From: Asanoa hainanensis
Lineage (GTDB): Bacteria; Actinomycetota; Actinomycetes; Mycobacteriales; Micromonosporaceae
Reading direction: 5' to 3'
DNA length: 64,000 nucleotides
Assembly: GCF_900188485.1 (NCBI RefSeq)
Contig: NZ_FZPH01000012.1
Span: 62,001-126,000 of the forward strand
Every line of letters starts with the position of its first letter. Position 1 is the stretch's first letter. The position numbers and the translations under genes were made by a program. The notes beneath the pieces were generated by a model. It was not told where the DNA came from and searched no databases. It was given only the letters and a program-made list of their open reading frames with translations. Shown here in pieces: positions 8,539 through 17,973 of this stretch.

Positions 8539-10305
8539 TCAGCCCCGCGTCGACCGGAGGGTGTCCACGACCCCGCGGCGGGTGGCCAGTAGCGCCGGGA
8601 CAGCGGTCAAGGCGGCGATCGCCAGCAGCACCCCGAACGCGGTGGCGAGCAGCCACGAGCCGGGTGGTCGCTGGACCTCGTCGCGGCTGATCAAGGTAAG
8701 GAGGGCGATGCCAGCCGGGATTCCCGCGGCGACGCCCGGCACCGCGGGCAGCAGTTGTGCCACCGCCAGGCCCACGCCCGCCTGGGCGGGCGTGGCACCC
8801 AGCGTTCGCGCGACCGCCAGCGGCTGGCGGGCGTCCAGGACCGCGGTCCAGGTGCTCACGACGGCGTTGAGCAGGGCCAGGGCGACCAGCACGACCATGA
8901 CCACGAGCAGCGCCTGGTCCTGTCGTTCGCCGCGCGGGTTGGCGAGGTCCGTGTAGCCCAGATCGAAGTCCGGCTGCGCCCGGATGTTGAGCATCAGAGT
9001 TCCGACGATCGCCGTCGTGGTGATCAAGGTGTTGACCGTGACCAGGCGGGCCCGGCGCGGTCGGCGGGCGTTGATCCGCACTCCGATCAGCAGGGCCGTC
9101 GGTAACCGCCGAGACAGCCAAATGCGCCACCGCCGGCGGCGGGGTGGGGTCGCGGCGTCCGCCAGCGCGTGGACCGTGCTGGTGGTCGCGGCCCGCACCA
9201 CCGGCACCACGGTCGCCGCGACGGCGATGGCCAACGCGAAGGCCGTCACCGCCAGCACGGTGCGCGCCGCGGGTGGCGCGGCGGTGATCGAGCCGATCAG
9301 GCCCGCGCTCGGGCGGATCAGCACCGGTGTGGCGAACCAGCTCGCGGCCAGGCCGGTGGTGGCGGCGGCCAACCCGATCACCAGGTACTCGGCCAGGTGG
9401 ACGGCGGCGATCATCGCCGGCCCGGCTCCGGCGGCCTTGAGCAGGCCCACCCTGCGGCGTTGGCCGATGATCCGGCCCGCGACGATGGTCGCTACGCCCG
9501 CCAGGGCCAGGCCGCTGAGCAGCCAGCTTCCGACGAGCAACGTCGTCTGCGCGTCCCCGTACAGGCGGCTGTTGAGGTCGTCGATCGCCCGCCACGTGGT
9601 GAGTTGGTCTCCGACCCGGTACGCGGCGAGGGCGTTCGGGTCGGTGAGTTTCAGATTCAGGGTGTACGACAGCGGCTGGCCGCCGGCCAATGCGGCGATG
9701 TCGCGCTGGTCGACCCAGACCAGGCCCCCGCGTTCGACCAGGATGCTGCCCGGGTAGTGCCATCCCGCGTACGGGTACGTCGCCCGCGCGGCCGTGACTG
9801 CCGTCCCGGACACCCGCAGCGGATGGCCGTCGACGCTGACCGTGTCTCCCACACCGATGCCGAGGCCGTCGGCGAAGGCGCGTTCGACGACCACGCCGCC
9901 GGGGCGTACCCACGTGCCGGCGGTCACCGCCGGCTGGTCCACCGACACCGGTGCGGCGGACCGGCCCTCGACGACCACGTGCGCCGTCGTCTCCCCGGCG
10001 GTCATCGTCAGGTAGGCGATGGGAAACGGTCCACTGTGGTCAGCGACACCGGGCGCCGACACCCGCGATGCCAGCTCGTCCAATGCTGCCTGGCCCGTCG
10101 AACGGGGCTTGAGGATCACGTCCGGGCCCGCGGTGGCTGCCCGGGTCTGCGCGAACGGCCGGGCGGCGACGTCGTGCAGCGTGAGACCGACGGTCAGCGT
10201 GGCGGTCGCGGCGCTGACGGCGACCAGCAGCAGGACGGTCTCGGCCCGGCGGCGGCGCAGGTCCCGGACCAGCAGCCGGCAGACCAGCAGGAGGCGACCG
10301 GCCAC
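8539..10305 (-). CDS. ABC transporter permease, FtsX/MacB type
   Basis: 588 residues. An N-terminal membrane helix (RRAETVLLLVAVSAATATL) is followed by a ~200-residue extracytoplasmic domain, then three helices with the FtsX pattern (RIIGQRRRVGLLKAAGAG, 'GLLKAxGA' coupling motif). A second transmembrane block follows with RQPLAVARTLGATPAQAG and a last helix before the C-terminal RRGVVDTLRS. The two FtsX-like domains in one chain mean it probably acts as a single permease with the ATPase encoded one base upstream. Such exporters move antibiotics, peptides or lipids. The start is GTG 10305. It is regulated by the PadR protein at the head of the operon. Confidence 0.85.
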   Translation of the reverse strand: MAGRLLLVCRLLVRDLRRRRAETVLLLVAVSAATATLTVGLTLHDVAARPFAQTRAATAGPDVILKPRSTGQAALDELASRVSAPGVADHSGPFPIAYLTMTAGETTAHVVVEGRSAAPVSVDQPAVTAGTWVRPGGVVVERAFADGLGIGVGDTVSVDGHPLRVSGTAVTAARATYPYAGWHYPGSILVERGGLVWVDQRDIAALAGGQPLSYTLNLKLTDPNALAAYRVGDQLTTWRAIDDLNSRLYGDAQTTLLVGSWLLSGLALAGVATIVAGRIIGQRRRVGLLKAAGAGPAMIAAVHLAEYLVIGLAAATTGLAASWFATPVLIRPSAGLIGSITAAPPAARTVLAVTAFALAIAVAATVVPVVRAATTSTVHALADAATPPRRRRWRIWLSRRLPTALLIGVRINARRPRRARLVTVNTLITTTAIVGTLMLNIRAQPDFDLGYTDLANPRGERQDQALLVVMVVLVALALLNAVVSTWTAVLDARQPLAVARTLGATPAQAGVGLAVAQLLPAVPGVAAGIPAGIALLTLISRDEVQRPPGSWLLATAFGVLLAIAALTAVPALLATRRGVVDTLRSTRG

Positions 10306-10306
10306 G

Positions 10307-11014
10307 TCAGCGACGCCCGTCGTACACGGTGCCGACGAGCCGGTTGTCGTCGGCGAACGCGCCGTCGCGCATCGCGATCACCCGGTCGGCTACGGCGGCG
10401 ATGCGGGCGTCGTGGGTGACCACCACGAGCGTCTGGCCATGGAGACGCAGGTCGTCGAACAGCCGCAGCACCTCCAGGGTGGCGGCGCTGTCGAGGTTGC
10501 CGGTCGGCTCGTCGGCGAACACCACCAGCGGCTCGTTGCTCAGCGCGCGGGCGATCGCGACCCGCTGCCGCTGCCCGCCGGACAGCGCCGACGGCAGGTG
10601 CGTGGCGCGGTCGGCGAGCCCGACGCGGTCGAGCAGGTACAGCGCCCGCTTGCGGGCCCGGCTCGGCGATCGGCCGGCCAGCAGCGCGGCGAGCTCGACG
10701 TTCTCCACCGCAGTGAGCTCGTCCATGAGGTGGAACGACTGGAAGACGAACCCGACGTCGTCTCGCCGCAGCCGGGCCAGGGCCCGCTCCGACATCGTGT
10801 CGATGCGGCGGTCGGCCAGCCACACCTCGCCGCGCGTCGGGCGTTGCAGCCCGCCGAGCAGGTGCAGGAGGGTGGACTTGCCGCAGCCGCTCGGCCCCAT
10901 GATCGCCAGCGTCTGGCCGGTCGGCACATCCAGGTCGATCTCGTCGACGGCGCGCACGAGCGTGTTGTCCGAGCCGTACCGTTTGGTCAGCCCACGCGCC
11001 CGCAGCGCCGTCAT
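10307..11014 (-). CDS. ABC transporter ATP-binding protein, MacB/LolD type
   Basis: 235 residues. Walker A GPSGCGKST at 40-48, Q-loop FVFQSF, signature LSGGQRQRVAIARAL, Walker B LVVFADEPTGNLDS (the TGNLD form typical of MacB/LolD/FtsE-type ATPases) and H-loop VVTHD are all present. It powers the permease encoded one base downstream. Its ATG overlaps the PadR stop by four bases (ATGA), so regulator, ATPase and permease form one translationally linked operon. The substrate is unknown. Confidence 0.9.
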   Translation of the reverse strand: MTALRARGLTKRYGSDNTLVRAVDEIDLDVPTGQTLAIMGPSGCGKSTLLHLLGGLQRPTRGEVWLADRRIDTMSERALARLRRDDVGFVFQSFHLMDELTAVENVELAALLAGRSPSRARKRALYLLDRVGLADRATHLPSALSGGQRQRVAIARALSNEPLVVFADEPTGNLDSAATLEVLRLFDDLRLHGQTLVVVTHDARIAAVADRVIAMRDGAFADDNRLVGTVYDGRR

Positions 11015-11541
11015 GACGAGGCCTCCCGCTCACGCGCGGCCCACGCCAGTTCGCACGCCTCCAGCCACTCCAGGTCGGCCCGCAGCCGCAACACCACGCC
11101 CTCCAGCAGCAGCCCGGCGACCGGATCCACCGCGCGGTCGAGCGCCGCTCGCTGGGCGTCGCGCAGCCGCCGCAGCACCTCGCGCCGTTGCGCGTCGACC
11201 AGCGCCACCGGATCGGCCAGCCGGCCGGCCGCGGCGGCCACGAGCTTCAGGTGGAACTCCGCCAGGTCCGGCTTCGGCCAGCTCACCTCGGTCAGCCAGC
11301 CCGCCACCCGCTGCTGACCCGACGGGGTCAGGGCGTAGACCCGGCGGTCGGGCCGGTCCGGCAGGCCCTCGTCGCGCTCCGAGGTCACGAGCCCGGCCTT
11401 GGCCAGCCGGGCCAGCGTGACGTAGATCTGCCCCGCGTTCATCGCCTCGCCGAGCGGGCCGAGCGCGTCCCGCATCCGGGCGCGCAGGTCGTACCCGTAG
11501 GCCGGCTCTTTGGCCAGCATGGCCAACACGACGTCCTGCAC
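11011..11541 (-). CDS. PadR-family transcriptional regulator
   Basis: 176 residues with the PadR winged helix: VVLAMLAKEPAYGYDLRARM, NAGQIYVTLARLAKAGLV, and the wing SERDEGLPDRPDRRVYALTP. A ~90-residue helical C-terminal dimerisation domain follows (PadR subfamily 2 layout). PadR repressors usually release DNA on binding small aromatic or drug-like molecules and commonly control adjacent ABC exporters. The start is GTG 11541. No ribosome-binding site is visible, and upstream in-frame codons reach a stop within 25 bases. A 15-base palindrome lies 11 bases upstream. Confidence 0.88.
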   Translation of the reverse strand: MQDVVLAMLAKEPAYGYDLRARMRDALGPLGEAMNAGQIYVTLARLAKAGLVTSERDEGLPDRPDRRVYALTPSGQQRVAGWLTEVSWPKPDLAEFHLKLVAAAAGRLADPVALVDAQRREVLRRLRDAQRAALDRAVDPVAGLLLEGVVLRLRADLEWLEACELAWAAREREASS

Positions 11542-11551
11542 GCCGTTATGG

Positions 11552-11566
11552 ATAGCGGTTAGCTAT
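11552..11566. promoter_or_regulatory. palindrome ATAGC-GGTTA-GCTAT, probable PadR operator
   Basis: A perfect 5-base inverted repeat with a 5-base spacer sits just upstream of the padR start and overlaps the stop codon of the preceding gene. Its position suits autoregulation of the exporter operon. Confidence 0.5.
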
Positions 11567-12012
11567 GGCAGTGTCAACAGGCGCCCGCGCAGCCAGGCCG
11601 GGTCGGGGTTCACGTGCGGCTCGCCGTCGAGCACGACGGTCGGGACCGTCTCGTTGCCCCCGGCGACCGCCCGGACCGCCGCCGCGGCGGCCGGGTCGGT
11701 CCAGATGTTGACCCAGTGCGCGCGGCGCCCGTGCCGGCCGAGCCGGAGCCGCAACCGTTGGCAGTACGGGCATCCGGGCCGCCAGTAGATCACCGGTCGC
11801 CCGTCGGCAGCGCTGCGCTCGACCGCTGCCGCCGCACCGACAGAACGAGGGAAGGCCAACGGCGACAGCAGGAAGGCCAGCGCGGCGAACACGACGATTT
11901 TGGCGATCACGAGCGCGGACCAGCCACCCGCGGCGAACGAGGTGCCCGCTGCGAACACGCCGACAGCGAGCGCCACGCCGGCCCACCGCCAACTTCTCAA
12001 CATGGGCGTCAC
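11563..12012 (-). CDS. membrane-anchored glutaredoxin/mycoredoxin-like protein
   Basis: 149 residues. Two N-terminal hydrophobic segments (AGVALAVGVFAAGTSFA, ALVIAKIVVFAALAFLL) precede a thioredoxin-fold domain with the redox motif WRPGCPYCQRL (near 80) and the cis-proline loop NETVPTVVLDG. CPYC is the glutaredoxin active site. In mycothiol-producing bacteria such proteins reduce mixed disulfides with mycothiol, a partner role consistent with mscR in this window (inference). The start is GTG 12012, with ATG 12003 as alternative. It lies between the Mrp operon and padR on the same strand. Confidence 0.75.
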   Translation of the reverse strand: MTPMLRSWRWAGVALAVGVFAAGTSFAAGGWSALVIAKIVVFAALAFLLSPLAFPRSVGAAAAVERSAADGRPVIYWRPGCPYCQRLRLRLGRHGRRAHWVNIWTDPAAAAAVRAVAGGNETVPTVVLDGEPHVNPDPAWLRGRLLTLP

Positions 12013-12033
12013 GCTACGCGGCGGAACGAGAGC

Positions 12034-12369
12034 CTAACGAGGCTGGTGGTCCGCGAGCTCGTCGATCACCAGCAGGTCCGCGCGGTGCTCGCCCGACCGG
12101 TACGCGACCCGGCCGATCATGTGCGCGGCCACCGGCGCCGTGGCGAGCGCGAACACGCCGATCAGCACCAGCGTCGTGATGTCGACCGTGTTGCGGAACC
12201 GCAGCGCGCACCCGAGCAGCACCAGCAGCAGGCCGAGGACCTGGGGCTTGGTCGCCGCGTGCATGCGCGACAGGATGTCCGGGAACCGGGTCAGCGCGAT
12301 CCCCGCCGCCAGGCTGAACGCGGCCCCGGCGATCAGGCACACCGACGCCACGACGTCGAGTGCGCTCAC
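12034..12369 (-). CDS. mrpG: Na+/H+ antiporter subunit G
   Basis: 111 residues, three membrane segments, with the MrpG/PhaG motif LTRFPDILSRMHAATKPQVLG. It is a structural subunit of the Mrp cation/proton antiporter. The GTG start at 12369 overlaps the mrpF stop by four bases. It is the last gene of the operon. Confidence 0.92.
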   Translation of the reverse strand: MSALDVVASVCLIAGAAFSLAAGIALTRFPDILSRMHAATKPQVLGLLLVLLGCALRFRNTVDITTLVLIGVFALATAPVAAHMIGRVAYRSGEHRADLLVIDELADHQPR

Positions 12370-12623
12370 CGGTCGGTCCGGACGAAGCGGGCCACGCTCA
12401 CCGACCCGGTGAAGCCGAGGATGGACAGCACCACGAGGACCGGCAGCGCCGTGGCGTCCAATGTGTACGCCGCTTCCGTGGCGATCGCCGCCACGATGAT
12501 GGCCAGCAGCACGTCGGTGGCGACGACTCGATCCAAGATGGACGGTCCACGGACCGCGCGGATCAGGGCGAGCCCCGCGGCGGCCGCGAGGATGACGGTC
12601 ACGGTGATGGCGACAGCGGTCAT
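12366..12623 (-). CDS. mrpF: Na+/H+ antiporter subunit F
   Basis: 85 residues from ATG 12623 with GAGG just upstream. A TTG at 12632 overlapping the mrpE stop is an alternative giving 88 residues. Three membrane segments and the family motif IRAVRGPSILDRVVATDVLL are present. It is a small membrane subunit of the Mrp complex. Confidence 0.9.
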   Translation of the reverse strand: MTAVAITVTVILAAAAGLALIRAVRGPSILDRVVATDVLLAIIVAAIATEAAYTLDATALPVLVVLSILGFTGSVSVARFVRTDR

Positions 12624-12628
12624 GGGCC

Positions 12629-13159
12629 TCAACTCTCGGATCGGTTGACAAGCTGGAACTCCGACGGTGAGCCGACCGCTGAGACGATCCGCCGTTCCAG
12701 GGCCAGCACGTCGCGCCGGAAGCGGTCGGCCTGGGCGCGGTCACTGACATCCAGGACGTGCACGTAGAGCACGCCGAGCGAACGATCCACTTCGAGGATC
12801 AGGCTTCCGGGTACGAGCGAGAGCGCCTCGGCGGTCAGCGTCAGGTTGAGGTCGGTGTTGACGCGCAGCCGTACCCCGATGATCGCGCTGTGGGGTTGGG
12901 GTCCGGGGCGGCAGGCCAGCGCGGCCACCTGGACGCTGGCCACCACCAGGTCGTAGGCGAACCAGCCGACGAACCGGGCCAGCGCGACCGGGCGGAGGCG
13001 CCCGCCGAACACCACCGGCGGCAGCGGGAACGCGATCAGCACGACGGCGGCGACGCCCAGGCCACCGAGCAGGTTCGCCCAGGAGAACGTGCCCCACAGC
13101 AGGATCCAGACGAGCGTCAGCCCGAGCAGAGCGAAGATGGTGCTGTCGCGGCGGGTCAT
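12629..13159 (-). CDS. mrpE: Na+/H+ antiporter subunit E
   Basis: 176 residues. N-terminal membrane helices (LLGLTLVWILLWGTFSWANL, GVAAVVLIAFPLPP) are followed by the family motif GVRLRVNTDLNLTLTAEALS and then SLVPGSLILEVD. It belongs to the MrpE/MnhE family. Its ATG overlaps the mrpD stop (ATGA). Confidence 0.92.
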   Translation of the reverse strand: MTRRDSTIFALLGLTLVWILLWGTFSWANLLGGLGVAAVVLIAFPLPPVVFGGRLRPVALARFVGWFAYDLVVASVQVAALACRPGPQPHSAIIGVRLRVNTDLNLTLTAEALSLVPGSLILEVDRSLGVLYVHVLDVSDRAQADRFRRDVLALERRIVSAVGSPSEFQLVNRSES

Positions 13160-14673
13160 CGCACGCCCTCGCCGCGCACCGCGTCGACGTAGGGCGCGCG
13201 CTCCAGGAGGTCAGCCGCGGCGTCACCGGTCAGGTCGAACAGCGGGCCCGCGATGCCGGTCAGCGCGATGCCGAGCACGACCAGCGCGATGGTCGAGCCG
13301 ACCATCAGGCGGGGCAGCGCAGGAGCGTCCAAAGGGCCGGCCGCGGCGCGCATCGTCACCGGCTTGCGCCAGAAGGCCAGGTTCCAGACCCGGGCGACCG
13401 CGTACAGCGTCAGCAGGCTCGTCGCCAGGGCACCGGCGACCAGGGCCCAGCGCAGCCCGCCTCCCACGGCCGCGCCCGCCTCGATCAGGCCGAGCTTGCC
13501 GAGGAAGCCGGAGAACGGCGGAATGCCGGCCAGGTTCATCGCCGGCACGAAGAACAGCACCGCCAGCAACGGCGACAGCGCCGCGAGTCCGCCGAGCCGG
13601 TCCAGGGCGGTCGCGCCGCCGTACCGCTCGACCAGGCCCACGACGAGGAACAGCGTGGTCTGGATCGTGATGTGGTGCACCACGTAGAAGATCGCCGAGG
13701 ACACACCGAGCTCGTTGGCCAGGCCGATCCCGAACAGCATGTAGCCGATGTGGCTGACCAGCGTGAACGACAGCAGCCGCTTGACGTCCGACTGCGCGAT
13801 GGCGCCCAGGATGCCGACCAGCATGGTCAGGAGCGCGAGCACGAGCAGCAGGTCGCGGGTCGGCCCGCCGGGGAACAGCAGGGTCTCGACGCGGATGATG
13901 GCGTACAGGCCGACCTTGGTCAGCAGGCCGGCGAACACGGCGGTGACCGGGGCGAGCGCCGTGGGATAGCTGTCCGGCAGCCACGCCGAGAGCGGGAACA
14001 CCGCCGCCTTGATGCCGAACGCGAGCAGCAGGACGCAGTTGAGCATCAGCCGCAGCCCGTCCGGCAGCGCGTCCAGGCGACCGGCGAGCTGGGCCAGGTT
14101 CAGCGTGCCAGCCGCGGCGTAGACCAGCCCGATCCCGGTCAGGAACAACACCGACGAGAGCAGACTGACGATGACGTACGTGGTGCCGGCGCGAATCCGG
14201 TCCTCGGTGCCCCCCACGGTGATCAGCACGTAGCTGGCCACCAGCAGGATCTCGAAGCCGACGTACAGGTTGAACAGGTCGCCGGAGAGGAACGCCGTGG
14301 TGACGCCGGCCGTGAGCACCAGGTAGCTGGGGTGGTAGATGGACAGCGGCGTGTCCTCGCTGCCGTCGGCCAGGCCCTGGCCGACCGAGTAGACGAGCAC
14401 GCACAGCGTGACGGCGGCGGAGACGACCAGCATCAGCGCGGAGAAGTGGTCGGCGACCAGCACGATGCCGATCGGCACGGGCCACGCCCCGACGGCGACC
14501 ACCTGGGGGCCGTCGGTGCAGACCACCACGAGCAGCGCGACGCACACGCCGAGCACGGCGGTGAGCGCGACCAGGCTCACGATCCGTTGCGCCCGCGGGA
14601 AGCGGGTCAGCATCAGCGTCACCGCGGCGCCCAGCAGCGGGATCACCACCGGGAGCGGCACGAGCGCGGTCAC
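13156..14673 (-). CDS. mrpD: Na+/H+ antiporter subunit D
   Basis: 505 residues, about 14 membrane helices, a complex-I NuoM/NuoN-like proton-translocating subunit. It shows the conserved core GVTTAFLSGDLFNLYVGFEI, SAWLPDSYPTALAPVTAVFA and SHIGYMLFGIGL, then the FFVPAMNLAGIPPFSGFLGK motif late in the protein. It forms one of the two antiporter-like channels of Mrp. The GTG at 14673 overlaps the mrpC stop by four bases. Confidence 0.95.
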   Translation of the reverse strand: MTALVPLPVVIPLLGAAVTLMLTRFPRAQRIVSLVALTAVLGVCVALLVVVCTDGPQVVAVGAWPVPIGIVLVADHFSALMLVVSAAVTLCVLVYSVGQGLADGSEDTPLSIYHPSYLVLTAGVTTAFLSGDLFNLYVGFEILLVASYVLITVGGTEDRIRAGTTYVIVSLLSSVLFLTGIGLVYAAAGTLNLAQLAGRLDALPDGLRLMLNCVLLLAFGIKAAVFPLSAWLPDSYPTALAPVTAVFAGLLTKVGLYAIIRVETLLFPGGPTRDLLLVLALLTMLVGILGAIAQSDVKRLLSFTLVSHIGYMLFGIGLANELGVSSAIFYVVHHITIQTTLFLVVGLVERYGGATALDRLGGLAALSPLLAVLFFVPAMNLAGIPPFSGFLGKLGLIEAGAAVGGGLRWALVAGALATSLLTLYAVARVWNLAFWRKPVTMRAAAGPLDAPALPRLMVGSTIALVVLGIALTGIAGPLFDLTGDAAADLLERAPYVDAVRGEGVR

Positions 14674-15080
14674 GACGTACCCTCGTCGTCGTCCTCGACG
14701 TCTTCGACCTCCAGGCCGGCGTCGCGCTCGGCGAGCTCGACGATCCGGCGGTCCTCGATGTCGTCCTGCACCTCGTCGTGCCCGACCAGCCGCCAGCTCC
14801 GGTAGGCCAGCGCGAGCAGGAACGCCGTCAGCCCCAGCGTGATCACGATGGCGGTCAGGATCATCGCCTGCGGCAGCGGGTCGCTCATCTCGCCCTCCGG
14901 CGTGGTGCCGACGATCGGCGGGCCGCCGTACCGGCCACCCGCCAGGATCAGCACGTTGACGCCGTTGGCCAGCAGCACGACGCCCATCAGCACCCGGGTC
15001 AGGCTGCGTTCCAGCAGCAGGATCACCCCGGCGGCGAAGAGCACCCCGACCACGGCGACGTACGTGAGGTTCGGGCTCAC
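14670..15080 (-). CDS. mrpC: Na+/H+ antiporter subunit C (NuoK-like)
   Basis: 136 residues from GTG 15080, which overlaps the mrpA stop (GTGA). Three NuoK-like helices are present (LTYVAVVGVLFAAGVILLLE, RVLMGVVLLANGVNVLIL and ILTAIVITLGLTAFLLALA). The conserved NuoK-type loop is followed by an acidic cytoplasmic tail (EVEDVEDDDEGTS). A very long open frame extending upstream to 18140 is only the shadow of mrpA. Confidence 0.93.
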   Translation of the reverse strand: MSPNLTYVAVVGVLFAAGVILLLERSLTRVLMGVVLLANGVNVLILAGGRYGGPPIVGTTPEGEMSDPLPQAMILTAIVITLGLTAFLLALAYRSWRLVGHDEVQDDIEDRRIVELAERDAGLEVEDVEDDDEGTS

Positions 15081-17836
15081 CCCGCGGCCACCTCCTGCCG
15101 GTCGATCTCGGCGCCGAGGCTGCGCAGGATGTCGAGGATCAGCCCGACGACGACCAGGTACACGCCGATGTCGAAGAAGATCGAGGTGACCAGGTGCACG
15201 TCGCCGAGCACGGGCAGGTGCCGGTCGACGATCGCGGTCTGCAAGACCTGGCCGCCGGCCAGCATGGCCAGCACGCCGGTGCCGACCGACACCAGCAGCC
15301 CGGCGCCGAGGACGATGCCGGCGTCGATCGGGGCGGCGGCGGTGAGCTCGGCCTGCCCGCCGGCCAGGTAGCGGACCGTCAGCGCCAGACCGGCCACCAG
15401 CCCGCCGGCGAACCCGCCGCCCGGCGCGTTGTGCCCGGAGAACAGCAGGAAGACCGAGAACAGCACGACGGGGTGGAACACCAGGCGGGTGACGACCTGC
15501 AGGATGATCGACTGTCCACTCGGACCGACCCCCGGCCCGGCCACTCCTCGTCGTCGCTGCAGCGCCTCCGTGCGGCGGAAGATCAGGCTGGCCACGCCGG
15601 TGGCCGCGACGACCAGCACCGAGATCTCGCCCATCGTGTCCCAGGCGCGGATGTCGACGAGGATCACGTTGACCACGTTGTCGCCGCCGCCAAACGTGAC
15701 CGCGAGCTCCGGGAAGATCTCCGAGACCGGCGTCGCCTCGCGGGCGCCGACGGCCACGTACGTCATGCCCGCCGCGACCACCCCGACCCCGATGCCGAGC
15801 GCGATCCGGCCGACTCGACTGGTGCGGATCGGCCGCTCCGAGAACTTCGCCGGCAGCCGGCGCAGCACCAGGACGACCATCACGATCGTCGCGGTCTCGA
15901 CCAGGAACTGGGTCAGCGCGAGGTCCGGCGCGCCGTGCAGGATGAACAGCACGGCGACGCCGTAGCCGGACAGGCCGACCAGGATCATCGCGGTCAGCCG
16001 GCGCAGTGCCCGCACGGCGGCGACGGCCGCGACGACGATCCCGACCGCGACGACGAGTTGCAGCGAGGTGTCCCAGGCGCGCGCGTCGTCGGGCCACGGC
16101 GCGGAGCCGATCAGGATCCCGCCCAGGCCGGCGACCAGCGCGAGCAGGATGACACCGAGGTAGAACGGGAGCGAGCCGCGCTGGGTGGCACCGGTCGTCT
16201 CGACCGCCGCGCGGTCGAGGCCGTTCATCACCCGCCGGTACGCGGTGCCACCGTCGAACGGCAGCTTGATCGGCGGCAGCCGCTGCCGGTAGTGGAACAG
16301 CGCGCCGCCGGCCACCAGCACGAGGACGGAGAGGCCGAGCGGTCCGGTGAAGCCGTGCCACACCGCGAGGTGGTACGCGGCGCCCACGTCCGGGAACAGG
16401 TCGGCGTAGTGGTCGAGGCTGCCGCCGAGCGGTTTGGCGGCGGCACCCACGGCGAGCCCCGCGACCGCGAGGATGCCCGGCCAGACCAGCCAGTCTGTTG
16501 CGATCGTGGTGGGGCGCGTCTGTTGTTGGTGCTTGTCGGCGAAGGCACCCCAGAGGAACCGCAGCGTGTACGCGACGGTCAGCGTCGAACCGATCACCAG
16601 CCCGGCGAGGACGGTCAGGTCGGCGGCGCCGGTGCCGTGCAGGAACGCGTCGAACGCGGCCTCCTTGCCGACGAAGCCCGCGAACGGCGGCAGCCCGGCC
16701 ATCGACGCGCCGGCCAGCACGGCGATCGCGGCCAGGGCCGGCGCCCGCCGGCCGAGACCGCTCAGCTCCCGCAGGTCGCGGGTGCCGGTGGTGACGTCGA
16801 TGATCCCGACGACGAGGAACAGCGTGGACTTGAACAGCGCGTGGGCGAGCACCAGCGCCGCGCCGGCCAGACCCGCGTTGCGGCTGCTGCCCCCGAAGAC
16901 GGCGGTCAGCAGGCCGAGTTGACTGACGGTGCCGTACGCGAGCATGAGTTTGAGGTCGTTCTGGCGCAGCGTGGTCCAGCCGGCGAGCAGCATCGTCAGC
17001 ACGCCGGTGGCCAGCAGCAGCGGGCGCCAGGGCGGGTCGGCGCCGAGGGTCGGCCCGAGTAGCGCGACGAGGAAGACGCCGGCCTTGACCATCGCCGCGG
17101 CGTGCAGGTAGGCGCTCACCGGCGTCGGCGCGGCCATCGCGGACGGCAGCCAGAAGCTGAAGGGGAAGATCGCCGACTTGCTGAGCGCGCCGATCAGGAT
17201 CAGGACCACGGCGGCCGCGAGATGTCCGCCCGTCGGGGGGTTCGCCTCGAGCTCCGACCAGCGGTAGGTGCCGGCGGACTCGCCCAGGACCACGAACCCG
17301 GCCAGCATGGCCAGGCCGCCGAGGGTGGTGACCAGCAGCGCCTGGGTGGCCGCCCTTCTGTTCGTGCGCCGCGTCGGGTCCTGCGCGATCAGCAGGTACG
17401 AGAAGACGGTGGTGAGCTCCCAGAACACGTACAGCAGGAGCAGGTTGTCGGCGACGACCAGCCCGAACATGGCGCCGGCGAACGCGACGAAAACGGCGGC
17501 GTACCGGCCGAGGCCATTCTGATCTGGTTTGAAGTAGCGGACGCTGTAGGCCAGCACGATCGCGCCGATGCCGGCCACGAGCACGACGAGCAGCCAGTTG
17601 AGGGTGGCCATCCGCAGGTCGAGGCCGATGCCGAGTTGGGAGACCCAGGCGTACGACTCGGTCACGGTGTCGTTGGTCCGCGCGAGCGCCCAGCAGAGGG
17701 TGGCGAGCGGGGCGAGCGCGACGACGTAGAGCGCGCGCCGGCCGAGCCACCGCACCAGCCCAGGTGCGACCACAGCCATCACGGCGTGGACCCCCACCAG
17801 CACCAGCACACGCCCAGGGTAGGCGCAAGCGGGCAT
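15077..17836 (-). CDS. mrpA: Na+/H+ antiporter subunit A with fused MrpB domain
   Basis: 919 residues. The NuoL-like antiporter part (FWELTTVFSYLLIAQDPTRR, SFWLPSAMAAPTPVSAYLHA, HALFKSTLFLVVGIIDVTTG) occupies roughly 1-600. The MrpA-specific C-terminal block (GAPDLALTQFLVETATIVMV, VNVILVDIRAWDTMGEISVL) follows to about 770. The last ~130 residues are an MrpB domain (VVLFSVFLLFSGHNAPGGGF). Because B is fused, the operon A-C-D-E-F-G is complete without a separate mrpB. Mrp exports Na+ in exchange for H+ and supports pH and salt homeostasis. The start is uncertain: ATG 17836 lacks a ribosome-binding site, while GTG 17809 lies 6 bases after TACCCT, the pattern of a leaderless start. Confidence 0.93.
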   Translation of the reverse strand: MPACAYPGRVLVLVGVHAVMAVVAPGLVRWLGRRALYVVALAPLATLCWALARTNDTVTESYAWVSQLGIGLDLRMATLNWLLVVLVAGIGAIVLAYSVRYFKPDQNGLGRYAAVFVAFAGAMFGLVVADNLLLLYVFWELTTVFSYLLIAQDPTRRTNRRAATQALLVTTLGGLAMLAGFVVLGESAGTYRWSELEANPPTGGHLAAAVVLILIGALSKSAIFPFSFWLPSAMAAPTPVSAYLHAAAMVKAGVFLVALLGPTLGADPPWRPLLLATGVLTMLLAGWTTLRQNDLKLMLAYGTVSQLGLLTAVFGGSSRNAGLAGAALVLAHALFKSTLFLVVGIIDVTTGTRDLRELSGLGRRAPALAAIAVLAGASMAGLPPFAGFVGKEAAFDAFLHGTGAADLTVLAGLVIGSTLTVAYTLRFLWGAFADKHQQQTRPTTIATDWLVWPGILAVAGLAVGAAAKPLGGSLDHYADLFPDVGAAYHLAVWHGFTGPLGLSVLVLVAGGALFHYRQRLPPIKLPFDGGTAYRRVMNGLDRAAVETTGATQRGSLPFYLGVILLALVAGLGGILIGSAPWPDDARAWDTSLQLVVAVGIVVAAVAAVRALRRLTAMILVGLSGYGVAVLFILHGAPDLALTQFLVETATIVMVVLVLRRLPAKFSERPIRTSRVGRIALGIGVGVVAAGMTYVAVGAREATPVSEIFPELAVTFGGGDNVVNVILVDIRAWDTMGEISVLVVAATGVASLIFRRTEALQRRRGVAGPGVGPSGQSIILQVVTRLVFHPVVLFSVFLLFSGHNAPGGGFAGGLVAGLALTVRYLAGGQAELTAAAPIDAGIVLGAGLLVSVGTGVLAMLAGGQVLQTAIVDRHLPVLGDVHLVTSIFFDIGVYLVVVGLILDILRSLGAEIDRQEVAAG

Positions 17837-17973
17837 TTAGGACGTTAGGCGGGCGCATGCCCCGGTCGGGCGACCCCGGTCCGGGTGGGTGACCGTTCGA
17901 CGGCGGTGGATCGGTCGTTGACCCAGTGGGGTGGTGTTCGCCGCTCCATCGCCGATCTCTCGAGGAGTCTCCC

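Noticed and set aside
12034-17836. NADH dehydrogenase (complex I) genes
   Set aside because: NuoL/M/K-like subunits are present, but gene order A-C-D-E-F-G and the MrpE, F and G motifs identify an Mrp antiporter; no nuoB, C, D or other core genes.
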